A stretch of DNA of 7,965 bases from JBEKYH01 sp049511115 (GTDB lineage: Bacteria; Planctomycetota; Phycisphaerae; Tepidisphaerales; Tepidisphaeraceae). Location of the stretch: the NCBI GenBank assembly GCA_049511115.1, contig JBEKYH010000332.1, positions 1 through 7,965 on the forward strand. The letters run 5' to 3'. The translations under genes and the position numbers were made by a program. The stretch's first letter is position 1. The number at the start of each line of letters is the position of its first letter. Shown here piece after piece: positions 1-6,228 of the stretch. Below the pieces are notes generated by a model. It did not search any database. It was given only the letters and a program-made list of their open reading frames with translations, and was not told the origin of the DNA.

Positions 1-263
1 TTAATGGAGAAGTCCTCGAAGGTGACCAGCGCGGGCGGTTTGCCGGCGGGAGCGGCGGCCGGGCCGGCGTTCAAACCACGGAACGCGCGGCCGCCTTGCG
101 GGCCGTTTTGGGCGGTGTCGCCGCCGGGCATTTCGCCGAGGAACTGGCAGGCGTCGAGCACGATAATGCCCTGCCGGATTGGGGCGACGGCGCGGGCGGG
201 CAATGGAAACAACAGGGCGGCGAGCAAGGCGAGGAGAGGTGGCTTCACAGGCAGGATTTTCAT
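1..263 (-). CDS. Secreted protein of unknown function, N-terminal part only (cut by window edge)
   Basis: This is an open frame on the minus strand that starts at ATG (CAT at 261-263) and runs off the left edge without a stop, giving 87 residues. The first 25 residues form a classical Sec signal peptide: basic start MKILPVK, a hydrophobic core LLALLAALLFPLP, and an ARA cleavage site after residue 25. The mature protein begins VAPIRQGIIVLDACQFLGEM and continues with a Gly/Ala/Pro-rich stretch (about residues 46-77). A GGAG Shine-Dalgarno lies 6 nt upstream of the ATG, which supports this start. The longer minus-strand frame 1-360 covers the same bases in another frame, and its upstream part encodes only the palindromic repeat. 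I do not recognise the family. The protein is probably periplasmic or extracellular. The palindromic repeat at 300-327 lies in its leader. Confidence 0.72.
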   Translation of the reverse strand, partial: MKILPVKPPLLALLAALLFPLPARAVAPIRQGIIVLDACQFLGEMPGGDTAQNGPQGGRAFRGLNAGPAAAPAGKPPALVTFEDFSI

Positions 264-299
264 TGATGGCTCCGCTGAAGACTGCTGTAGATTCACCGG

Positions 300-327
300 C
301 CCTCCCCCTGTGTACAGGGAGAGGGAG
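300..327. repeat. Palindromic repeat copy 1 (short variant)
   Basis: The left arm at 300-311 (CCCTCCCCCTGT) pairs with the right arm at 314-325 (ACAGGGAGAGGG), with one mismatch (C305/A320) and a 2-nt loop. This copy differs in its core from the others (CTGTGTACAG rather than CCGG...CCGG) but has the same CCCTCCCCC arm. It lies 37-64 nt upstream of the minus-strand secreted-protein start, so it would form a hairpin in that leader if transcribed. REP-like intergenic repeat is the best description, and mobility is not shown. Confidence 0.7.
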
Positions 328-399
328 AAATAGGGAGATTACCAAGAATCGGCGTTTCATCCTTGGAATGGGTGCGCCAATTGATTCGGCAGAGCGTTA

Positions 400-441
400 C
401 CTCCGCCCCCGGTACGCCGGGGGAGGATTGAGGAGGGGGTT
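400..441 (-). repeat. Palindromic repeat copy 2 (minus orientation)
   Basis: The plus strand shows a hairpin with arms CCTCCGCCCCCGG (400-412) and CCGGGGGAGG (417-426) around a 4-nt loop, followed by a G-rich tail ending AGGGGGTT (434-441). Read on the minus strand it has the same order as copies 3 and 4: a CCCCCTCC tail, then CCTCCCCCGG, a short loop, then CCGGGGGCGG. It forms an inverted pair with copy 3 across a 51-nt spacer. Confidence 0.75.
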
Positions 442-492
442 CGGCGGGCTTTTCCCAAGAACGTCGAGTGGAGTTGGCGGCAGCAGCGGCGT

Positions 493-531
493 AACCCCCT
501 CCCAACCCTCCCCCGGAATATCGGGGGCGGG
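493..531 (+). repeat. Palindromic repeat copy 3 (plus orientation)
   Basis: The AACCCCCT tail (493-500) is followed by the arm CCCTCCCCCG (506-515), a 6-nt loop GAATAT, and the arm CGGGGGCGGG (522-531). The only arm mismatch is T509 opposite C528, the same T/C mismatch seen in copies 2 and 4. It is close to the reverse complement of copy 2, so 404-441 and 493-529 can also pair with each other over a longer stretch. Confidence 0.75.
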
Positions 532-561
532 TGAAAAATGGCGCCTCCGGGCCCGATGCAT

Positions 562-591
562 TTCCGAATGAATCAGCCGAAGCATTAGAAT
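562..591 (+). promoter_or_regulatory. Weak sigma70-like promoter before the acyltransferase gene
   Basis: TAGAAT at 586-591 matches the -10 consensus at five of six bases. TTCCGA at 562-567 is a poor -35 (three of six), spacer 18. Transcription would start near 598, giving a leader under 20 nt. This agrees with the lack of a Shine-Dalgarno before the ATG at 615, but the site is weak and may be chance. Confidence 0.3.
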
Positions 592-614
592 AGCCCCAGC
601 GCCTCGCGCCCATT

Positions 615-1688
615 ATGCCAAATGAAGCGGCGAAAAACCGGCTGCCCGGGCTCGACGGCTTGCGTGCGCTGTCGGTATTGGCGGTCATTTTCTTGCACCT
701 GTATTCCGTCGGGTCGCTGCCGCAGACCGCATTCTGGTCGGAAATATCCCAGCATGGCGGCAACGGCGTTACGGTATTCTTTGTCCTCTCGGGCTTCCTC
801 ATCACCTGGCTGCTCCTTGGCGAGGAATCGGACACCGGCCGCATCCATCTGGGGGCGTTTTATGCACGCCGATTCCTGCGCATCGTTCCGCCGGCGCTTC
901 TCTACCTGCTGTTTGTGCGGCTGCTTGGGGCACTGAACATACTACCGGTAAGCTGGAGCGATGTTTTCCAGGCTCTTTTTTTCGTGCGGAATTTTTTCAC
1001 GCGCGGGCCGGGCGAGACCATCCACTATTGGTCGCTGGCGGTTGAGGAACAGTTTTATCTCCTCTGGCCATTGATGCTGCTCTTCATGCCCCGCCGCCTG
1101 CGCCTGCCGCTGACGGCGCTGCTGGTGGTTTTCGCGCCGCTGTGGAGAATGGAGGTTTTCGCCGACGGCGCGCTGCCCATCCGGCAGATGTGGCGCACGG
1201 ATATTGTCTATGACACGCTGCTGATCGGGTGCCTGCTGGCGCTATTGCGCAAAGGCCCGCGGACTTCACGCTGGATGAATGGAAGAATTCTGCGCTCGCC
1301 GATGATTCTCATTGTGTCAGTCGCCGCGATTTGGATCGCACAACTGCCGTGGACGACGACGCAAGTGGGTCTTTCATTTGGGGCATCCATATTAAACATC
1401 GGGATCGCGGTGGCGATAAACTATGTGGTACAGGGGAGACACTCTCCCATCGACTGGTTTTTGAACTGGTCGCCGATTGTGTGGATCGGGCAGCTTTCCT
1501 ACAGCCTGTATTTGTGGCAGGAATTTTTTTGTTACAAGGGGTCGGGGGGCAACTTCCCTGTGCGCGGGTTCCCGCAGAATGTGCTGCTGACTTTCGCTTG
1601 CGCGGCAATTAGCTTCTATTGCATTGAGCGGCCAATGGCTCGCCTGCGGCGGCGGATCGACGCGCCAAACTCGTCCAGCAAGGGCTGA
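615..1688 (+). CDS. Acyltransferase 3 family membrane protein (OafA/YrhL type)
   Basis: The product has 357 residues and is an integral inner-membrane O-acyltransferase, the kind that adds acetyl or other acyl groups to polysaccharide, lipopolysaccharide or peptidoglycan sugars. Family signatures are in the expected order: LDGLRALSVLAV (13-24) with the conserved His28 in the first membrane helix, FFVLSGFLIT (55-64), FYARRFLRIVPP (82-93) with the conserved Arg pair, HYWSLAVEEQFYLLWP (137-152), LSYSLYLWQ (294-302) and IERP (337-340). About ten hydrophobic segments are visible. The length is normal for a stand-alone acyltransferase domain without a C-terminal SGNH domain. The start at 615 puts ten residues before the first motif, as is usual, although no Shine-Dalgarno precedes it. 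The acceptor substrate cannot be read from the sequence, and the neighbours give no clue. Confidence 0.93.
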   Translation: MPNEAAKNRLPGLDGLRALSVLAVIFLHLYSVGSLPQTAFWSEISQHGGNGVTVFFVLSGFLITWLLLGEESDTGRIHLGAFYARRFLRIVPPALLYLLFVRLLGALNILPVSWSDVFQALFFVRNFFTRGPGETIHYWSLAVEEQFYLLWPLMLLFMPRRLRLPLTALLVVFAPLWRMEVFADGALPIRQMWRTDIVYDTLLIGCLLALLRKGPRTSRWMNGRILRSPMILIVSVAAIWIAQLPWTTTQVGLSFGASILNIGIAVAINYVVQGRHSPIDWFLNWSPIVWIGQLSYSLYLWQEFFCYKGSGGNFPVRGFPQNVLLTFACAAISFYCIERPMARLRRRIDAPNSSSKG

Positions 1689-1712
1689 GCAAATTCTTTT
1701 GAAAAATCGAAA

Positions 1713-1740
1713 TTGCCTCGTGATAAGCGCGAGCTATAAT
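1713..1740 (+). promoter_or_regulatory. Sigma70-type promoter for the efflux operon
   Basis: TTGCCT at 1713-1718 (four of six to the -35 consensus) and a perfect TATAAT at 1735-1740 are separated by 16 bp. Transcription would begin near 1747, leaving a GC-rich leader of about 118 nt before the ATG at 1865. It lies 25 nt after the acyltransferase stop, so the efflux pair probably has its own transcript. I see no clear operator palindrome next to it. Confidence 0.6.
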
Positions 1741-1853
1741 GCCCCGCCGAAAGTGGCCGGGCGCCGTCCCCGCCGCATCGGCCGGTCAGGGAGAACAACT
1801 GCAAGCGCATCGATTGGTTGCGCCATGGCTTGGGGCCGTGTGCGCCGTTCATT

Positions 1854-1860
1854 GAGGTGG
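1854..1860 (+). promoter_or_regulatory. Shine-Dalgarno of the membrane fusion protein gene
   Basis: GAGGTGG ends 4 nt before the ATG at 1865. This strong ribosome-binding match supports that start, which also gives a sensible cytoplasmic tail before the single membrane helix. Confidence 0.6.
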
Positions 1861-1864
1861 GCGC

Positions 1865-3409
1865 ATGCCAACTCCAGAGGCTCCGGCAACAGAAACCAAA
1901 GCACCGCAGACGCCCGCCGCACCGGCGCGGCCGAGCGCCACTCCCAAACAAACCGAACTGCCCCCCCACCCGAAGCCGACGACGGCGCCGACGAAACATA
2001 GACGCCCCTTGGTTTGGATTGTCGTCCTAATAATTGTCGGCGGGCTGGGCGTTATCGCCACACCCTGGATCGTCAATGTATTGAACACCGTTTCGACGGA
2101 CGACGCTTATGTGAACGGCCACGTGACCTTTGTCGCGCCGCGCGTGGCCGGGCAGGTTTTGCGCGTTCTGGTGGACGACAACAACCGGGTGCATCAGGGC
2201 GATCTGCTCGTGCAGATTGATCCCGAGCCGTTCCAGGTGCAGGTGGACATCGCCCAGGCGGCCGTCAACTCGGCGGCCGCGGACCTGGTCGTCGCGCAGG
2301 CGCAGACGCTGAGCATTGAGGGCCAGGTGCGCAGCGCCCGATTCAATTTGGATCACTCCATAGAAGACGTCGACAATCAGATCGCCCTGCTGCATTCCAA
2401 GGTGGCCACGTTGGGGTCGATGAAGGCGTCGCTCGACAAGGCGCAGTTGGATTACGACCGCGCGGCGCCGCTCGTCGTGTCGGGCGCGGTATCCAAGACG
2501 GATTTCGACGCGCGGACTGCGGCGCTGCTGGTGGGAAAGGCGCAGTACGAAGAGGCATTACAGGGGGTTTACCAGGTTCGAGTTTCGCTGGGGCAACCCG
2601 CGGTGCCGACAACGGGCGATGATCTCACGCAGTTGCCGCCGGACTTGGATCAGACGTTCTCAACCGTGCGCCAGGCGCAGGCGACCTTGATTCAGGACGC
2701 GGCGCAGTTAGGTGTAACCGAATCGTTCAATCTCACGCCAAAGGAGATGGTCGCGGATTTTTACAAGCGCGACCCAGACGGCAACATTGATCGAATCTAC
2801 GCACAGCTTCTCAAGGACGCGCCCGGCATCAAACAGGCCGAGGAAAAACTGGCGGTGGCGAAGAGCAATCTGGAGCAGGCCGACTTGAACCTGCGCTATA
2901 CCAACGTGGTGGCCGAGATCGACGGCGTGGTCTCCCAGCGCAGCGTGAACCCGGGCGACAACGTCGTCGTGGGCCAAAGCCTGATGGCGATGCGCTCGCT
3001 GACTGACATCTGGGTGGACGCCAATTTCAAGGAGACACAGCTTGCCGATTTGCGCATCGGGCAGGAAGCCGACCTGGACGTAGACATGTACGGCCGCCAC
3101 CGCATGTTCAAAGGACGCATCTCCGGCTTTGAGAACGGGACGGGATCGACGCTGGCGCTTCTCCCGGCGGAGAATGCGACGGGCAATTTCGTGAAGGTCG
3201 TGCAGCGCTTGCCGGTGAGGATTGACCTGGTGGATTACGACCCCGGTAACGATCCGCTGTTTGTCGGTTTGTCGGTAACGCCGACGGTCTACATCAACCG
3301 GGCGGCAACGGGACAGGACGCCGGCAAGGTATTGCAGCCCTATTTGCCGACGGCTGCGCCGCCTGCAACCACCCTTCCGACGGCGGCGGCGCCGGAGACG
3401 CAGCCATGA
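1865..3409 (+). CDS. emrA: HlyD/EmrA-family membrane fusion protein of a multidrug efflux pump
   Basis: The product has 514 residues and is the periplasmic adaptor linking an inner-membrane MFS pump to an outer-membrane channel. A Pro/Ala/Thr-rich cytoplasmic tail (1-45) precedes one membrane helix (about 49-68). The family hallmark TDDAYVNGHVTFVAPRV (78-94) opens the first lipoyl half. A long alpha-hairpin follows (about 122-345) with its tip near PLVVSGAVSKTDF (202-214). The second lipoyl half is VNPGDNVVVG (361-370), and the C-terminal barrel carries ANFKETQL (386-393) and LLPAENATGNFVKVVQRLP (432-450), typical of EmrA. It is much longer than E. coli EmrA (about 390 residues): besides the N-terminal tail it has about 75 extra residues (near 244-320) in the descending helix of the hairpin and a Pro/Ala/Thr-rich C-terminal tail. 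Its stop overlaps the start of the transporter gene (ATGA), a sign of translational coupling. The symbol reflects family membership, not proven orthology. Confidence 0.93.
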   Translation: MPTPEAPATETKAPQTPAAPARPSATPKQTELPPHPKPTTAPTKHRRPLVWIVVLIIVGGLGVIATPWIVNVLNTVSTDDAYVNGHVTFVAPRVAGQVLRVLVDDNNRVHQGDLLVQIDPEPFQVQVDIAQAAVNSAAADLVVAQAQTLSIEGQVRSARFNLDHSIEDVDNQIALLHSKVATLGSMKASLDKAQLDYDRAAPLVVSGAVSKTDFDARTAALLVGKAQYEEALQGVYQVRVSLGQPAVPTTGDDLTQLPPDLDQTFSTVRQAQATLIQDAAQLGVTESFNLTPKEMVADFYKRDPDGNIDRIYAQLLKDAPGIKQAEEKLAVAKSNLEQADLNLRYTNVVAEIDGVVSQRSVNPGDNVVVGQSLMAMRSLTDIWVDANFKETQLADLRIGQEADLDVDMYGRHRMFKGRISGFENGTGSTLALLPAENATGNFVKVVQRLPVRIDLVDYDPGNDPLFVGLSVTPTVYINRAATGQDAGKVLQPYLPTAAPPATTLPTAAAPETQP

Positions 3410-5013
3410 CCAGCGCGGCGATCAGCGCCGTGACGCCGCGGCGGGCGATCAGTCCCTGGCTCGTTGCCGTCGCGGTAGTCATCCCGACCTTCATGGAGGT
3501 TTTGGATACGACCATCGCCAATGTAGCGCTGCGCTACATTGCGGGCGGACTCTCGGCGGCGGTCACCGACAGCGAATGGGTCATCACCAGTTACCTGGCG
3601 GCCAACGCAATCATCCTCCCCATTTCCGGCTGGCTGGGAGCGCATATGGGGCGGCGGAATTATTTTCTCCTGTCGATTGTCGTGTTCACCATTGCGTCGG
3701 GGTTGTGCGGACTTTCCACCAGCCTGGGAGAACTGATCGCCTTCCGCGTGCTGCAAGGTCTGGCGGGGGGCGGGCTGCAACCCTCAAGCCAGGGGGTTTT
3801 GCTGGATGCATTCCCGCCGGAAAAGCAGGGATCGGCGATGACGCTCTTCGCCGTGGCGGCGCTTTTGGCGCCGGTCGTCGGGCCGACGCTGGGCGGGTAT
3901 ATCACCGATAATTACGGCTGGCGGTGGATTTTCTATCTCAATCTTCCCGTCGGGGCGCTCGCGTATATCATGTGCAAATTGTTGGTGTCTGATCCGGATT
4001 ATTTGACGGCGCAGAAGGCTAAGCTGCGAAAGCTGCCGCTGAATTTTGACGTCATCGGCCTGTGCCTGCTGGCCGTCACCATGTGCTCGTGGGAAATCGC
4101 GCTGAGCAAGGGGCAGGAGTGGGATTGGTTTGGCGACCCGTTTTACCGCGTGCAGACGCTGGCGTTTTTGTTTGTGTTCTGCCTGTCGTGCCTGGTCTGG
4201 CGCGAGTTGAAGATCGCCAATCCGCTGATTAATTTCCGCACCCTTTTGAATAGAAACTTTCGTTCATGCTGCATCATCATTTTCTGTGCATACGCCGTGC
4301 TGTACGCCAACACGACGACTCTTCCCGCTCTCCTGCAGACGCTTTTTGGCTATGACGCGACCAAATCCGGGCTGGTGCTGTCCCCAGCGGGCGTATTTGC
4401 CGTCATGGTTCTGTTTATCATCGGATTTTGCATGGCGCGGGGGGTCGATGCGCGTATTTTGATGTGCTGCGGGTTGGTCACACTGGCCATTGGCAATTAC
4501 TGGATGTCGTTGATGAATCTGGATATCAGCCCCTGGCAGGTGGTCTGGCCGCGCGTGGTGGTAATCGGCGGGTTGTCGATGATTTTTGCACCGCTCAATG
4601 TGGCGGCGTTCTTATACATTCCCAAGGAGATGCGCGGAGCGGCGGTCGGATTACTGGCGCTATTGCGCAACGAGGGCGGCAGCGTCGGCACCTCCGTGGC
4701 GCAAACCATTCAGGAGCGGCGCGAACAGTTTCATACGTTGCGCCTCAATGAATTCCTTGGTCCGCTCAACCCGGCCGTGGCTCAATTCCTGCAAAACGGG
4801 CAGACCTTCTTTATGCAACTAACCGGCGATCCGCACGGATCAATGCTGAGGTCGCTGCAAGTGCTGGCGAATTTGCGCGATCAGCAGGCCCTGTCGCTGG
4901 CATACTTTGATATCTTCTGGACGTCGGCGGCCATTTCAATCTTCCTTGTGTTCCTGGTTCTGTTGATGAAGCGGTCGGTGGCGGAAAAGGGTGAGCATAT
5001 TGGGGCGGAATAG
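3406..5013 (+). CDS. emrB: DHA2-family (EmrB-like) MFS multidrug transporter, 14 TM
   Basis: The product has 535 residues and is a proton-driven drug exporter of the inner membrane. MFS signatures are present: LDTTIANVAL (33-42) in the first helix, SEWVITSYLAANAI (57-70), motif A-like GWLGAHMGRRN (75-85), RVLQGLAGGG (114-123, motif B with the conserved Arg), the antiporter motif C APVVGPTLGGYI (155-166), GWRWIFYLNLPVG (171-183) and RNEGGSVGTSVAQT (421-434). About 14 hydrophobic helices and the large loop before the last one (about 436-495) are usual for EmrB. In motif A the usual acidic residue before the GRR-type basic cluster is His80, a tolerated variation in this subfamily. It starts inside the stop of the emrA-like gene (ATGA) and surely works with it. 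No outer-membrane channel gene is in the window. Substrates cannot be inferred. Confidence 0.94.
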   Translation: MTSAAISAVTPRRAISPWLVAVAVVIPTFMEVLDTTIANVALRYIAGGLSAAVTDSEWVITSYLAANAIILPISGWLGAHMGRRNYFLLSIVVFTIASGLCGLSTSLGELIAFRVLQGLAGGGLQPSSQGVLLDAFPPEKQGSAMTLFAVAALLAPVVGPTLGGYITDNYGWRWIFYLNLPVGALAYIMCKLLVSDPDYLTAQKAKLRKLPLNFDVIGLCLLAVTMCSWEIALSKGQEWDWFGDPFYRVQTLAFLFVFCLSCLVWRELKIANPLINFRTLLNRNFRSCCIIIFCAYAVLYANTTTLPALLQTLFGYDATKSGLVLSPAGVFAVMVLFIIGFCMARGVDARILMCCGLVTLAIGNYWMSLMNLDISPWQVVWPRVVVIGGLSMIFAPLNVAAFLYIPKEMRGAAVGLLALLRNEGGSVGTSVAQTIQERREQFHTLRLNEFLGPLNPAVAQFLQNGQTFFMQLTGDPHGSMLRSLQVLANLRDQQALSLAYFDIFWTSAAISIFLVFLVLLMKRSVAEKGEHIGAE

Positions 5014-5014
5014 G

Positions 5015-5069
5015 CCCTCTCCCGACGGCGCCCTCCCCAGCCCTCCCCCGGAAACACCGGGGGCGGGGG
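5015..5069 (+). repeat. Palindromic repeat copy 4, just after the transporter gene
   Basis: C-rich tracts CCCTCTCCC (5015-5023) and CCCTCCCC (5031-5038) lead into the hairpin CCCTCCCCCGG (5041-5051), loop AAACA, CCGGGGGCGGG (5057-5067), with a T/C mismatch at the same arm position as in copies 2 and 3. It begins 2 nt after the transporter stop. On the transcript it would form a very stable stem-loop and could protect the 3' end or slow RNA polymerase. It is followed by GGGAAATGC and not by a U tract, so it is not a canonical intrinsic terminator. Confidence 0.75.
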
Positions 5070-5087
5070 AAATGCTCCTCGCAAAAA

Positions 5088-5116
5088 TTGTTTGATGGTC
5101 TCTCTGCCGGTATATT
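5088..5116 (+). promoter_or_regulatory. Possible promoter of the FHA/kinase cluster
   Basis: TTGTTT at 5088-5093 (three of six) and TATATT at 5111-5116 (five of six) are 17 bp apart. Transcription would start near 5123, right at the GGGAG ribosome-binding site (5123-5127) of the FHA gene, giving an unusually short leader of about 13 nt. That closeness is a reason for doubt. Confidence 0.4.
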
Positions 5117-5135
5117 CTGCTTGGGAGCACCCATC

Positions 5136-5498
5136 ATGCTTGATAACCCAAGCCAGCGGACGACGATCGCGGGGGAAGTCAGTGTCGCTCACGTCGCCAA
5201 GCCGCTCAAACCGCATTTTCTCGAACTGCTCAAGGGCAACAGCGCCGTTCCGCGGTATGAATTGAACAAGGCGGAAATGGTCCTGGGCCGCGAGGCGGGG
5301 GTGGACCTGATGCTATCGGGCGATCAGGTCTCCCGGAGGCACGCCCTGCTGAGGCGGCAGAATCAGGAATACACCATCATTGATCTGGACAGCGTTCACG
5401 GAATCTATCTCAACGGAACCAAAGTGCATTCGGCCCTGCTTCGAGACGAAGACGTGCTGCAGCTTGCCGACGTGGTGTTCGTGTACCATGAGGCTTGA
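5136..5498 (+). CDS. Small FHA-domain phosphothreonine-binding protein
   Basis: The product has 120 residues and is cytoplasmic, with no signal or membrane segment. A single FHA domain fills residues about 28-118: GRE (51-53), VSRRH (65-69) with the phosphopeptide-contacting Ser66/Arg67 and His69, then DSVHGIYLNG (85-94). The usual Asn of the SxNG motif is His88, a common variant. The beta-strand pattern runs to the end. The N-terminal tail (1-26) contains a Thr-Thr pair (9-10). I chose ATG 5136 because GGGAG lies 8 nt upstream; an in-frame TTG at 5088 would place coding sequence over the putative promoter and lacks a good ribosome site. Only 2 nt separate it from the hydrolase gene, and the kinase follows, so it probably acts in the same phosphorylation pathway. 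A GarA/OdhI-like switch is possible but unproven. Confidence 0.9.
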   Translation: MLDNPSQRTTIAGEVSVAHVAKPLKPHFLELLKGNSAVPRYELNKAEMVLGREAGVDLMLSGDQVSRRHALLRRQNQEYTIIDLDSVHGIYLNGTKVHSALLRDEDVLQLADVVFVYHEA

Positions 5499-5500
5499 TT

Positions 5501-6213
5501 ATGTCGCTCTTCTTGAAGTTCTGGGGAACGCGCGGTTCGATCCCCACGCCGGGAAACCGCACCAAGCGCTACGGGGGTAACACGCTCTGCGTTGAGATTC
5601 GCGTCGGCGAGCACATTATTATCTGCGACGCCGGCTCGGGGATTCGGGAACTGGGCGCGTCGCTGATGACGCGCGGGATTTCGCCGATCGTCGTGCATCT
5701 GCTCCTGACCCACTCGCACTGGGACCATATCCAGGGATTCCCGTTTTTTGTGCCTGCTTATGTGCCCGGCAGCCAATGTTATATCTACGGTAAAAATGAG
5801 GGAGAGGATCGGTTTTACAAACTGCTGTCGGGGCAGATGGTCTCGGATTATTTCCCGGTTCAGTTTGCCGATTTGCGGGCGCACGTGACATCCAAGTTTT
5901 TGACCGACGGGCAAGGGGAGATCGGGCCGGTCAAAATCAAGTCATGCAGGACGCCGATCTGCTGATCTCCGACAGCCAATACACCGACGAGGAGCATAAG
6001 ACCAAGGTCGGCTGGGGACATCCAAGCTGCATCACGGCGGTCGATCTGGCCGTGCAGGCCAATGCGAAGCGGCTGGCCCTGTTCCATCACGACCCAAGCC
6101 ACAGCGACGCGGATGTGGAGCAAATGGCTGATGCCTGCCGCAGGAGAGCGAAACATTTAAGGTCAAACGTCGAGGTCTTCGCCGCGCGGGAAGGCGTCGA
6201 GTTCAAGTTCTAA
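5501..6213 (+). pseudogene. Metallo-beta-lactamase-fold hydrolase, broken by frame change and internal loss
   Basis: Two fragments of one gene lie in different frames. The first (5501-5965, ending in TGA) gives 154 residues: FWGTRGSIPTPG (8-19), YGGNTLCVE (24-32), CDAGSGIRELG (42-52) and the metal motif HSHWDH (71-76). It matches this COG1234/1235-like family up to IGPVKIKS (141-148), after which six unrelated residues precede the stop. The second (about 5944-6213) resumes as MQDADLLISDSQYT, then KVGWGH and LFHHDPSHSD, which is the family's C-terminal part with its last metal His. The middle of the domain, normally carrying the NHPG-like His and the TD(x)E-like Asp (about 50-60 residues by memory of the family), is absent. 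A GAGG site 7 nt before ATG 5501 supports that start over TTG 5495. The fragment at 5944 has no ribosome site. Hydrolase activity should be lost. An assembly error is the main alternative. Confidence 0.82.
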
Positions 6214-6228
6214 TCTCGGCCAGCCCCC

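Larger units (their letters stand above)
264..614. other. Divergent intergenic region loaded with palindromic repeats
   Basis: These 351 bases separate two genes transcribed away from each other, and I see no convincing gene in them. The open frames crossing this region (for example 293-844 minus and 179-571 plus) are repeat-derived: they translate the palindromes into Pro/Gly/Arg-rich strings and run against the acyltransferase gene. The region holds three copies of a GC-rich palindrome (300-327, 400-441, 493-531). A weak promoter-like pair precedes the acyltransferase: TTCCGA at 562-567 and TAGAAT at 586-591, spacer 18. Confidence 0.7.

Noticed and set aside
300..531. CRISPR array
   Set aside because: The repeats are palindromic REP-like elements in both orientations with uneven spacing; there are no regular spacers and no cas genes.
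293..844. 183-residue minus-strand frame upstream of and into the acyltransferase gene
   Set aside because: Its C-terminal half translates the palindromic repeats into Gly/Pro/Arg-rich strings and the rest is antisense to the acyltransferase, so it is not a gene.
1691..1715. Terminator hairpin after the acyltransferase gene
   Set aside because: The AT-rich stretch has only short, imperfect self-complementarity and no GC stem.
5041..5090. Intrinsic terminator after the transporter gene
   Set aside because: The stem is strong, but no U tract follows it directly, and the same element occurs elsewhere between divergent gene starts, so it is listed as a repeat.
5088..5135. TTG start at 5088 adding 16 residues to the FHA protein
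   Set aside because: The ATG at 5136 has a GGGAG site at good spacing, and the extra residues overlap a promoter-like sequence and do not belong to the FHA fold.
5405..5914. 169-residue minus-strand frame
   Set aside because: It is antisense to the FHA and hydrolase sequences, which have clear family motifs on the plus strand.
5931..5965. Programmed ribosomal frameshift joining the two hydrolase fragments
   Set aside because: There is no good slippery heptamer near the junction, and a shift would still give a protein missing the central metal-ligand segment.
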